A stretch of 64,000 nt of DNA from Anaspis maculata (taxonomy: Eukaryota > Arthropoda > Insecta > Coleoptera > Scraptiidae). Positions 1 through 10,500 of this stretch are shown in pieces. Below the pieces are notes generated by a model. That model was not told the origin of the DNA. It worked only from the letters and a program-made list of their open reading frames with translations, and made no database searches. The DNA lies in the NCBI GenBank assembly GCA_949128115.1, contig OX421963.1, positions 92,823,602 through 92,887,601 of the forward strand, written 5' to 3'. Made by a program: the position numbers and the translations under genes. How positions within the stretch are numbered: position 1 is the first letter of the stretch; each line of letters starts with the position of its first letter.

Positions 1-2800
1 TCAATTTTATCAAAACTTGCTGAGTTTTTGCTGCAAGATGCTTCATTTTTGTCGAAAATCGCTGGATTTTTCTGAAAATTACTGAGACTTGCACACATTC
101 ACCGATTTTTGATTGGAAATTGTTGAATTGTTGCTGGAAAAGGCTCAATTTGCCGAAATTTGCTCAAGTTTTGCTGAAATTTGCTGAAGTTTTTCTAAAA
201 CTTGCTACATTTGCGTTAGAAATCGCTCAATATTTGCTCAAATTGCTAAATTGATGAAGTTGGCTAAACTGTGATCAACATAGCTACTTTGTTGCCAATA
301 GCTGGATTGTGCTGAAACTTTGCCAATGTTTGGTTTGAAATTGCTGAATTTTGCTGAAAATTGTTGAATCTTGCGGAAACTTGTCGAAAATTGCTAAATA
401 AATCTGAAAATCTGTTGGAATATGCTGAGGCTTGCTGGATTCTGATTGCAAATGATATATTGTGGTTTGAATTACGTTTTCTTGAAAAATTGCTGAATTG
501 TTGATGAAGCTTTTTGAATGTTGATTCAAGATTGCTAAATGGTTGCACAAAATAACTGATGTTTTGCAACTTGCTCAACTTTGCTGGAACACGCGCTTAA
601 TTGATGTTAGAAATTGCTACTTTGATGCAATTTTGCTGAAATAGTGCTAAAATATTGCAACATTTTTGTTAGAAATTGCTAAATATTTAGGTACTTGAAA
701 TTGCTAAATTAATGAGAAAGCTTGCTAAATTATGATCAACATTGCTACTTTATTGCCAATAGCTGAATTGTGGTGATACCGGCCAAGTTTTAGTTTGCAA
801 TTGCAGAGTTTTGCTGGAAATTGTTGAAATTCGCTGTAGCTTGTGAATTTTGGTTTGGTATTACGTTTCTCTAGAAAATTGCTGAATTGTTATTGAAGCT
901 TCCTAAATGTTTATTATACGTTAGTATGTTGTATATGTTCATGTTTTGCTGAAACTTGCTGAATATTTGCTGAAACATACTGAATTTATATAGAAAATTG
1001 TGAAATTAGCTTTCCTACATCTGTGATAAAAGTTGTCAAATTTTTGTTTGTTGCTGCAGGTGCATTGTTCAAGCGTACTGGAAATTGTTAATTGTCAACT
1101 TGAATTTGCAAAACCGAAAATTGCCACATTTGTGCTGAAAAATTGCTGAGATTTGCTCAGCTTCACTGAACTTTGAAAGTGGTTGATTAAGTATCAGTAT
1201 AAAATTAATTATTTATTATCTGCTGAAAATTGCTTAATTTTGCGGAAACTCGCGGAAATATCGCTGAAAATTGCTACAGTTTTGTGAGAAGTCGCTTAAT
1301 ATTCACTTTAACTTGCTGAATTGGTGATGAAGCTTGATAAATTTTGATTAACATCGCCACTTTGTTGCCAAAAGCTGGATTGTGCTGAAACTTGGACAAG
1401 TTCTGGTTTGAAATTGCTGAATTTTGCTGAACATTGTTAAATCTTGCAAAAACTTGCCAATCACCCATCGAAAATAGCAAAATTTAGCTAAAAATTGTTG
1501 GAATCCGCTTAGGCAAGATGAATTTTGCTTTTAAATCAGAATGATATATTTTAGTTGTGAATTAAGTTTCGCTCAAAAAATTGCTGGATTATTTTTAATG
1601 TAATTTTTTGAGTTTTCATTCAAAATTGCTGAGAACTGATATAAATCTTGCAAGAAGTCCAGTTGAAACATCTGAGTTTTTGTTCAGAATTCCTAGACTT
1701 TGTTGAAAGTTTGCTGGATTATTGCTACAACTTTCTAAATGTCGATCTGAAATTGCTAAATTGTTGCTGAAAATTGCTAATGTTTTGCTAATGAATCTTT
1801 GCTAGAACATGCTAAATGCATGCTGAAAACTGCTACATCGATGCTAAAACTTGCCGAACTTGCGACATTTTTGCTAAAATTCTCTACATGTGTGGTGAAA
1901 ATTGACAAATTTTTGTTTGTCGCTTCAGTATGAAAGCACGCCGTCAATCGGTTACGAAGTTCGTACTTGTTCGATTTTGGTTGGAAATGTCTAACTTGTC
2001 GCTGAAAATTGCTGAAACATCAAAATTATCGGCTGAAATTGTTTGCTAGAAAGTAAAAATTGCAAAATTTTGTTTGAACTTCTTGAATCGTGATAGAAAA
2101 TGGCTGAATTGTGACTGGAAATTGCTGAGTCCGGTCCCTATCGGCACTTTCCATTGTTCAACGTTCGAATAGTTTATTAAAGGACAATATCATGATAACA
2201 AGGGCAGCATTGCTTTATTCATCTCCAGTTCAATTACTACCTACTACGGTAGAAAAGGCAAACAAATAGTCATCTTGTCATATTTCAAGTGGGCGCTATT
2301 TTTGCTGTCGAGTGTACATCTTCCGTCTATTTTCTATTTCAAAGGCCAAAATCAAGTGAAACAGCCACAAAGTTTAGTCAAATTGAAATTGTTGTGTCGC
2401 CTGAAAGGAATCACAAATTTTCATGAGGTTTCCTTTTGACCATGCTGATTTCTTACGGCTCAATATCAAACTGGAGGCGCAAAGCTGGGACGGCGTAAGG
2501 TAGGTACCAAATACAGCGGTTTGTTTGCTTGATCATCACCTCGATCATCACGAATATTGGAATATTTCTAAGACCAACAAGACACGGCTGCAATAGGTAA
2601 ACAAAAAAAAAAGCTTGCCACTGCCGGCTAGCAAATAAATAGGTCTGGTACGAAACGAAAAGCCGGCAGTATACATTGTGTAATGTCAATTACTTTGTAC
2701 CGGCTACGATACGGATGGTCAGCAGTGCCGGTTACCATGCAAATAGCCGGCTCCGGTCACAATACATGAAGCCGGAGCCGGCTACGGAGGCACTTCCAAT
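1..2800 (-). repeat. Left copy of a long interspersed repeat (window-end family)
   Basis: From 1 to about 2140 the sequence is a very degenerate short-period repeat built from variants of 'aaattgctgaa' and 'aacttgctgaa'. From about 2140 to 2800 it is a non-repetitive 'head' containing several 'gccggctccgg'-type palindromes. The block from about 430 to 2800 is collinear with the reverse complement of 61650-64000, with paired positions summing to about 64,430. I place the inner boundary near 2800, where the two copies stop matching after a shared 'acttcc'. Long open frames here (for example 264-578 and 2453-2689 on the minus strand) are low-complexity or repeat-derived and I do not call them genes. 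The outer end is not visible, so the class of the element is unknown. Confidence 0.75.
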
Positions 2801-2963
2801 TAATTAGGTAACATGATTTTTAACAATGTTTTGAAATTACTTATATGATATGTATAATTAACCTATTAAAGTTAAGATCTAAATAACTATACATTTTTAC
2901 ATATCTAAACGCTTCGGCGGTTGGACAATTCTCCCGCTGGAAGTTCTATTTATTTCCTTATCT

Positions 2964-4155
2964 TCATTGTATAGTTTTTCCATTGTCGTCATCCTCAGTT
3001 ACATTTTGAATTTCGTTTCCCGTATCTACGGAATCATTTTGATCTCCAATTTCCGGAACATATAGTTTTCCTATAACAGTGTTATAAGTCTTCTTGCTAT
3101 TGTTATGTGAATTTATTAAATTATCAATGGGATTTAAAGTTGCTAAGTTTTGATCATTTTCAGTTGTATTTAAGTCAGAAAATCTAACATGTTCAGGAGG
3201 GTAATGAATTTTACAATAGTTTTTATTGTATAAACTTGATTTTCTAGGTCTGAGATATTTTCTGTTTCGCACATAATTTCCTTTTCTTTTTACTTTTATC
3301 TTATATCTACGATCACCTAGCCTGCTGATGATTATTCCTGGTTGCGAGTTTGAATTTGGTTTTAACTGTACCCAAACTTTTTGATTATTTGCCAATGGTT
3401 TTAATTGTCTGACTCCGTTTCTTTGATTATGATAATTCGTTGCATAATTTTCTTTCTCCTTCAGATATTTCATGTATTTCTTTGTATTAATCACGTGCGT
3501 CTGAAATTTATTCACGTTAAGAGGTAACAAAGGATCTCTGGTGCGCCTCGACATTAGTACTTCGTATGGAGTTGTGTTTTCAAAAATAGGAGTGTCTCTC
3601 CATTGTAACAGTGCCATATCTAAGTCTTTGTTATCTTCTAGGACTTTCTTGAAAATATTTTTCACGTTTTGTACCTGCCGCTCGGCCATGCCGTTGAACT
3701 GGCTATGATATGGTGAGGTTGAATCAAATTGAATGTTTGAAACCCCATTCGGGGCTGAAATTCTTGAATTTTATGGCGGTATACTGAGGACCACCGTCAC
3801 TCACCAGAATGTATGGGACGCCAAACCTTGCAAAAATGCTTTTCATTATTTTGATAATTTTATTACTTGTTGCGTTTCCGGTAAGTTTCTCCACTTCTAC
3901 GAATTTAGAATAGTAGTCTAATAGGATTAGGTGTTGTTCCCCAAACAGTTCGAGAATGTCGGTACCTACTTTGAACCAAGGGATCGCAGGTACGTCATGG
4001 GTACGCAACGGTTCATTTCTTTGAGATGGGTTGTATTTTTGGCAAATCGGACACAATTCTATCAATTGTCTCAATTCGTTTCGGATGGTGGGCCAGAATA
4101 CACTGCCCTCGCTCATTTCCACACTTTTGTTATAACCGAAGTGGCTGTAATGTAT
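2964..4155 (-). pseudogene. Element 1 integrase remnant
   Basis: Just below the inserted repeat the frame resumes with the zinc-binding histidine region (H..HFG, about 4150-4120) and the CPICQK cysteine motif (about 4055). It is followed by the catalytic core with GTDILE (first Asp), SDGGPQYT (second Asp, about 3810) and, after a frameshift near 3725, the third acidic residue region (MAERQVQ, 3689). The frame then runs to 2964 through a basic C-terminal region and an acidic, Asn-rich tail. The order matches a gypsy-class integrase. One frameshift separates core and C-terminal halves. Confidence 0.82.
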
Positions 4156-4462
4156 TTTACGTGTTTGTTGTGTTGATACATGAGATGTAATGACTTTTAT
4201 ATAAGTTGTATATGGATATTACAGTTTATGTACTTAAGTTGACACTTGTCAAAATAACCTCAAAAATTACAAAAATCTCACAATTTTTTATAGAACAAAC
4301 ACGTAAAATGTTGTGCAACACTCGTGACTTGTTACACAAGATGCTTTCCGACACTCAGCCTCTCACAGAACTCGGGCTGCGCCCTCGTTCTGCAAATTTC
4401 GGCTTCGTGCCTGAAAACCACTTATGTAACAGCCAACTCGTATTGTAAACTACTATTACCCA
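4156..4462 (+). repeat. 307-bp interspersed repeat inserted in element 1 integrase
   Basis: The block from 'tttacgtgtttg' to 'ctattaccca' recurs at 53805-54111 at about 96% identity by eye and with identical length. The sequence starts with 'tttacgtgtttgtt' and contains an inverted 'aacaaacacgtaaa' about 140 bp later, so its first half could form a stem. It splits element 1's pol frame between the linker and the integrase zinc domain, so it arrived after that element. No clear target-site duplication is visible. Both copies contain an open frame of about 78 codons, but nearly all differences between copies change the amino acid, which argues against a selected protein. Confidence 0.8.
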
Positions 4463-5116
4463 GGATTTCTTTTCTCAATGACCTTGGAATGACGCATGCT
4501 TGCCCTTTATAAATAATACCGTTATTTATTGTTAGTTCGCTCTTGTACTTCGTATAAATTCTAATTTTTCCGTTTACTTTATTGTTATTTGGCCAGCCCC
4601 TGGTAACAATTTGAGAAATAATCTTCAATTCTTCATCTTTTTCAGTTTCAATTTTTATTTTTTCGAGATAATGCATCTGTAATATTTGAACCTGAATTAA
4701 TTACGCATATTTGTTAGTTTTCATCCATTGATGTATTTTCTTCGTCATTTGAGTCCGTTTCAGGCAAATAGGCTCGCGACAATGCGTCTGCAATCATCAG
4801 TTCGCTGCCTCTTCTGTAATTTAAAGTGAATTGGTATTTTTGTAATTGTAGCAGCAAACGTTGTAGTCTGGGCGGACATTTATCGATTGGTTTTTTAATA
4901 ATGACCAAAAGTGGTTTATGGTCACTTTCCACTATGACTTGTCTTCCAAAAACATAATCGTGAAATTTTTGCAACCCGTATAAAAATGCAAACTTTTTTT
5001 TCTATCTGGGAATATAATTTCTGTGTTTCTGTGAATGATTTTGATGAATAGCAAACTGGTTTGTTTTCTTGTAGTAGGCATGCACCTACGCCGTTTTGAC
5101 TTGGATCTACTGACAC
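4463..5116 (-). pseudogene. Element 1 RNase H and connector remnant
   Basis: Minus-strand frames 5116-4922 and 4974-4714 hold RNase H blocks: a DPSQNGVGA-type first-strand motif, the SSKSFTETQ block, the ESDHKPL motif and the connector signature ADALSR. The two frames overlap by a shift near 4975. Frame 4676-4463 is the linker leading to the integrase zinc-binding domain; it ends at 4462, where an unrelated 307-bp repeat interrupts it. Confidence 0.8.
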
Positions 5117-5171
5117 CGTGATATTTTTCTTGGATTAAAATACTGTAAAACAGGACTTTGAGTTAATTTTT

Positions 5172-6600
5172 TCAAGAGCTTGTATTTGAGGTTTTTCCCA
5201 ACTGAAGTGTGTATCTTTTTCCAAAAGATCTCTCAGTGCCTGTGTTTCTATTGAATAGTGTAGAATGGAATGAAAAATTTACATAATTTACAACACCGAT
5301 CAAACGCTGAACGTCTTCTTTACACTTTGATGTGGGCATTTCTTTTATAGCTTCAACTCGATTTGTATCAATTTCTATTCCTTTCTCATTTATAATGTGT
5401 CCCATAAATTCAATTTCAATAACCGCAATTTGGCATTTTGCTAGATTGAATTTGACTCCATGCTTTCTGGCTAAATTCAATACTTTTTCAAAAATTTCGT
5501 CATGTCCTTTTTGATCTTTTGCCCAAATAATAATGTCATCTATATACACTCCTACAGTATTGCAATTAAAAATGCTTTTGAACCTTTCATTGAATATTTC
5601 TGGCAAACAAGTGATACCATAGGGTAACCTTTTGTACTTGTACCTTCCAAAAGGTGCACCGAATATGAAACGCTTGATTTGCATCCAATTTACTAAAAAT
5701 TTTAGCTCCGGACATACGACTTGTTATTTCTTCAAAAGTTGATAATCTGATTTGTTCTCTCTTAATTGATTTGTTCAAATGAAACGGATCAAGGCAGATT
5801 CTCAATGAATTTTCGAGCTTTTTGACAAGTACCAATGGATTTATTCAATCACTCGGTCTTTCAGCTTTTTCTATTACTTCACTTTTTTCTAAATTATTTA
5901 GCGCCTTTTCGAGAAGGTCAAGTAAAGCAAGTGGTACTTTTATTATTGGGGTTATCACCGGTTGTGCGTTTGGAATTAAATTAATGTGATAGGGTGGATT
6001 TATTCCTCCTATTCCCGGGAACAAATCTCCATATTTTTCCATGACAGTATCTTTTGTATATCGAATATTATGCACCTGAACTTCATTTTCATTGATACAC
6101 GACGTATCTGTATTTTGGATGAGTTTCAGCTTTATGCACGTTGGTAAACCTAAAAGAGGTTCTAAATTGCTTTCAACTACATAAAATTCAATTAGATTTT
6201 TTTCATTTTCAATTGAAAAAATCATTCACATGTTCCAACTACAGTGATTTGATTTCCTGTGTATGAAGTCAGTTTTAATTTAGGAGTTTGCAATGCATTC
6301 AATGGCAATTCCAAAACGTTTTTGTGCATATTTATAGGCATAAGATTCACTGAAGCTCCACTATCTATTTTGAATTTGATTTGTTTGTTTTCAATTGCTA
6401 ACTTTGTTATCCAGGAACAACCACCCGCATTAACATTTTTAATTTGAGTATGCTCAATTGTCTGACTATTTATACTACCTACATAGAATTCTGTTGTATC
6501 ATTTGAATCATTATGGCCTAAAACTGATTTGATTTTTTCTTGACGACCTACACATTGAGGCGAAATGATTTGCTTTTTTACACTTAAGTTTTTCTCTGAC
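5172..6600 (-). pseudogene. Element 1 protease and reverse transcriptase remnant
   Basis: The minus-strand frame ending near 6230 holds the retropepsin active-site motif IDSGAS followed by VNLMP. After a frameshift, 6225-5845 continues through the protease C-terminus into the RT N-terminus. The frame then meets a TGA at the position of the tryptophan in the usual 'W-x-N/S-P' start of the RT palm, continues at 5835-5587, and shifts again to 5684-5172, which contains RT motif YIDDII and the following 'FMGH' motif. The RT thumb end is degraded near 5250. At least four lesions separate the pieces, so no functional enzyme can be made. Confidence 0.85.
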
Positions 6601-6619
6601 TGTCTACTTTATTTCATAG

Positions 6620-7129
6620 GTGAGAGATCCAGAGACCGGAACAGCTCTGGGACCGAACCAGAAAGGAGAGCACTGCATTAAATCCGACTTCCTCATGCTG
6701 GGCTACCTCAAGACGGACGCGTCGTCCAACTACACCGAAGACGGCTTCCTGCGGACCGGCGACATCGGCTACTACGACGAAGACGCCTGCCTGTACGTCA
6801 TTGACAGGATAAAGGAAATGTTCAAGTACAAAGGCTGGCACATCGTGCCGTCTTCCGTGGAATCCGTGCTGCTGCAGCACGCCGGGATCAAAGAAGCGGT
6901 CGTGTTCGGAACGCCGCACGAAATCGACGGCGACCTGCCGACGGCCTGCGTGGTCCTCCACCAAAACTCCAATGCAAGCGGAGAGGAAATTTTGAAGTTC
7001 GTCAACGACAGAGTGCTGGACAGAGAGAAGCTCAGAGGGGGCATCAGGATCGTCGACAGCCTGCCCAAGACTCCGTCTGGGAAGCTGTCGAGGAACAAAA
7101 TACGCGAATCTGTTATCAAATCTTTGTAG
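6620..7129 (+). CDS. Gene A, last exon: ANL-superfamily acyl-CoA synthetase (4CL/luciferase-like), C-terminal part
   Basis: The exon starts after the acceptor 'tttatttcatag' and ends at TAG 7127-7129, giving 169 codons in phase 0. It encodes the end of the large domain and the whole small C-terminal domain of an acyl-adenylate/thioester-forming enzyme. The hinge-side motif RTGDIG (about residue 47 of the exon), the hinge motif [13 protein letters not shown] and the C-terminal motif KTPSGKLSRNKIRE with the adenylation lysine are all visible. Family members activate a carboxylic acid with ATP and usually pass it to CoA; the substrate cannot be told from this part. The C-terminus (VIKSL) is not a canonical SKL-type peroxisomal signal. 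The preceding exons must lie upstream of the window. Intron position and phase match the last exon of gene B. Confidence 0.93.
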   Translation: MRDPETGTALGPNQKGEHCIKSDFLMLGYLKTDASSNYTEDGFLRTGDIGYYDEDACLYVIDRIKEMFKYKGWHIVPSSVESVLLQHAGIKEAVVFGTPHEIDGDLPTACVVLHQNSNASGEEILKFVNDRVLDREKLRGGIRIVDSLPKTPSGKLSRNKIRESVIKSL

Positions 7130-7403
7130 AAAAGTTGTATCTGTACTTAGTGCTATCAGGCAGTCAGATAAAATGTTTATTTAATAAACTTGATGGTTGT
7201 TAATCCGGGTGTTTGCAAGTCCTTGTTTATGGCTGTACTAATCGCCCAAACCGTTGACTTCGAAGCACGCAATTCAAATAAACATAAAAGTTTTCACTGG
7301 AAAGTTCTTTGCTCTCGATCATATGACATTTTAACTCTGCCATAACAAGATTAAATTAGAAGGCAGGTATCTATAAGCTCACACCTCAGTCCGCTTGTAG
7401 AAA
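7130..7403 (+). promoter_or_regulatory. Gene A 3' UTR, poly(A) signal and short promoter interval of gene B
   Basis: This 274-bp spacer must hold both gene A's 3' end and gene B's promoter. AATAAA at 7183-7188 lies 54 bp after gene A's stop and is a plausible poly(A) signal. A 'tcagtc' near 7386 resembles an arthropod initiator but no TATA box sits at the proper distance. The spacing suggests tightly packed tandem duplicates; a bicistronic or readthrough transcript is possible but not shown. Confidence 0.6.
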
Positions 7404-7514
7404 ATGTCTGGGAAAGTGTTCCAAGGACCAAAATTCGAACGCAAAACTCCCATTAAACCCATCGGCAAGTACTTTTACGATCAAGCCATCAAATGGGGCG
7501 ACAACATTTGTCAG
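7404..7514 (+). CDS. Gene B exon 1
   Basis: ATG 7404 opens 37 codons ending in ICQ at the donor GTACAA (7515). The preceding 'tgtagaaa' gives an acceptable start context. The exon encodes the N-terminal lead-in before the first conserved block. A retrotransposon begins at 7520, five bases into the intron. Confidence 0.85.
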
Positions 7515-10500
7515 GTACAAATTATATCAATTGGGACCGAACAAACGTTTTTAAAAAATATTTTATTCACTAAAGAACGTACATTTGAGCTTCTATGCGG
7601 ATCTAGTAATAATTTTCAAACGTAAAGCATCGTTGGCTTAAATAAAACGATCAAGCATCGCTTGAGCCTGGAACCATTTCAACTTCATTTTTCAACTCGG
7701 AGATGTTTTCCAAGTTGACTAGGTTGATATGCGTCTTCTTTTGTGATGGGTGTTGAAATTCTTGAATTTCCATGTCCTCGAAGGCATCAACGAACAGGGG
7801 TCGACCTAGTTCTTCTTCCGACCTTTCTACCATGCCGTTGGATTGTGGATTTTCAGGAGTGATGAAATTAATTTTTATTTCATGTAATTCAAGTAGTTCT
7901 TTCAAATTTGTGTTTTTGAATTCTGTGCCGTTATCACAAATGATCATCTTTGGAATTCCAAGGTGTGAGAAGAATTTCAGAAGGCTCTGAATTATGTCGA
8001 TTGAGTTGTGACTTTGTATCTTATAGATTTAAGCGTATTTCGAAAATGCATCTATGATCGTGAGAAATATCCACTTATCAATCGTTATCGTATCGATATG
8101 TATCGTCTCGAAAGGTTTAGTTGCTGTGGGTGTTGGGTTGATTCCCAGTTTCAAGGGGTTGCGTTCGTATTTTGTACGTTGACAGATATCGCAGGTATTT
8201 ATGTATGTCTAAATTGAATTTTTCATGTTAGGCCAATAATAAAGACTTTTAATTTTTGCCTCTATCTCATTTATACCACGATGGCTGGTCTTGCTCTCGT
8301 GATATCTTCGTAGTACTTCAGGTATTTGGTTTTCCTTTACATCTATCAATTTTCGTTTTGAACAAATGAATTTATAGTGGGGTCACTTGAATGTTTTCCT
8401 CACTGTCTCGCAAAATGAAAAGTATGCTTCTGGGGGATCAAAGATCATGTAATAAGTTATTTCGGGTACGATGTATTCCCTTATAAAGTCAATGATCTCG
8501 GTGCCGAAATTATTTTTATCGATTTGGGCAAGTAATCTCTGTCTGTTTGAGAACGGCTTTATAATTTTGGTTCGAGCTGGAGAGTGATTGACCAGTTCGA
8601 TTTCGATTTGATTTTGACCTTTATAAATAAGTCGTCAGATATCGAAATTTCAACAAATGGGTTTTCTTGGTCATTAGAATGTTGAGTCATCATCATTTTC
8701 AGGCTCTGGTAATGGGTGATCAGGTTCTGATAATGGGTCATCAGGTTCAGGTACCTGCTGGATGTCGTTTTCGTGATCGCGATCTATAACAACTGGTTCG
8801 GGGGTTTGATCATCGGCTTCGTCTATAGCTATTGTTGGTACGATTTCGGGCTCAGTTTCGTTAAGAATGTAAATGCGTACATTGACGGGAGTGTTCCGAA
8901 AGGGAGTTTCGATCATTTGAGATATTCTTTCCCATTTTAGGCCATCAAGCCAAAAAAAAAATTTGGCATAGCAAGATCTTTAACATTATGTCGTAAACAG
9001 AGATCTTTCAAACAGATGAGCGGTTCTTGCAGATTTTTGTAGGTAGGCTTGTCATGGTAACTAGACTTCGTGATCATATAATAAACGTATCTAGAAAGAA
9101 GTTTCAAGCAGGCGACCTCTCCAACTTCTTTACGTTGTTTTGTTAGAGTCGATATATGATTAAATCTTGTTCGAAACTGAACTGCAATCCCTTTGTTCAT
9201 TATGAAGTCTTGAGAAACACAGTGAGCAAGGCAGAAATGTTCGGGGGCATCAAAAAGGTTTCTATTCAAAATTTTGATTTGATTTGAATTTTCTTTTTGT
9301 GACGTCGGAGGCATATCGATCTCTGATTGTTCATCTTTGTTGGCGACTAGAGAAGCTTTTTATAATTTGTCATTGAATTCTCTGATATAATAATTAATAT
9401 TCTGAGGTATATTGGTTTTATTGATATTGATTTCTATGCGATATAGAGCGTCTGCATTGGCATTTAATTTTCCTTTTTTAAATATGATTTCATAATCATA
9501 TTCATCGAGCTTGAGGCGTCACCTGACCAGTTTGGAGTTAAGCTCTTTGAGGGAAAATAACCATATCAAGGGTTTGTGATCAGTGATAACATTAAACTTG
9601 CGCCCAAAGACATAGGGCCTGAATCACTTCACGGCGTACACGATTGCCAGAAGTTCCTTTTCGATCGTGGAGTAGTTTTGTTCCGTATCATTGAGAGTTC
9701 GTGATGCAAAGGCCAAGGGCAGATCATTACCAATGGACCCTTGAGACAAAACGGCTCCAATGGCTACGTTGCTCGCATCAGTGGTCAGGTTAAACGTTTT
9801 GGAGAAGTCAGGATACTGAAGGATGGGCTCATTCATCAATACCTTTTCACATGGGTCGAAACAAGACAAAAATTCATCATTATGGGTAATTGTGGCATCT
9901 TTTTTCAAACATTGAGTCAATGGCTTGGTGAGTTTCGAGAAGTCTTTGATGAACTTTCTATAGTAGCCCAAGAGCCCTAGGAATCCTTTCAGCTGCTGTG
10001 GCGTTTTTGGAATGGGAAAATTTTGGATAGCCCTAGCCTTTTCCGGATTGAGCTTAATGCCATTGAGTGAACAACATGGTCCAAATAATTTACTTCCTTT
10101 CTTAAGACTACGGACTTGTCCAGATTCGCTTGCTCCAATCGTTGGAAAACTTGTTTTAGGTTGACCAAATGGTCCTGAAGTGACACACTGAAAATGATTA
10201 TATCGTCTAAATAGACCAGACAAAGCTCATTCTGCAACCCGCGTAATATATTCTCTACAACGCGCTGGAAGGTTGCCGGAGCGTTCTTTAACCCAAAGGG
10301 CATGCGTAGGTACTCGTAATGCCCGTAAATGCGGTCTTTTGAATGTCTTCCGGGGCCATTTCAATTTGGTGGAAACCGGAAGCCAGGTCTAACAGGATAA
10401 AGTACTGCCAACGTCCCAGTTCATCAAGAATGTCTGGAATGTTTGGCAATGGATACCTATCGTCGATGGTTTTTTCATTCAGCTTCCTGTAATCGACAAC

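Larger units (their letters stand above)
2964..6600 (-). mobile_element. Truncated Ty3/gypsy retrotransposon (element 1) in gene A's last intron
   Basis: Read on the minus strand the order is aspartic protease (IDSGAS, about 6370), reverse transcriptase (YIDDII, about 5545), RNase H and connector (ADALSR, about 4780), integrase (4122-3724) and integrase C-terminal region (3689-2964), which is Ty3/gypsy pol order. No gag or 5' LTR is present: homology stops at about 6600, only some 20 bp before the splice acceptor of gene A's last exon. I found no 3' LTR between 2800 and 2960. The coding region is broken by a frameshift near 6232, a stop at about 5845 where a tryptophan is expected, further shifts near 5600-5680 and 5170, and a 307-bp repeat inserted at 4156-4462. 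It is a dead copy. The YIDD-type RT resembles the Mag/K02A2.6-like group, a weak assignment. Confidence 0.85.

Noticed and set aside
4206..4448. 80-codon plus-strand open frame as a gene.
   Set aside because: It lies wholly in a mobile 307-bp repeat, and the second copy (53861-54097) differs mostly by amino-acid-changing substitutions.
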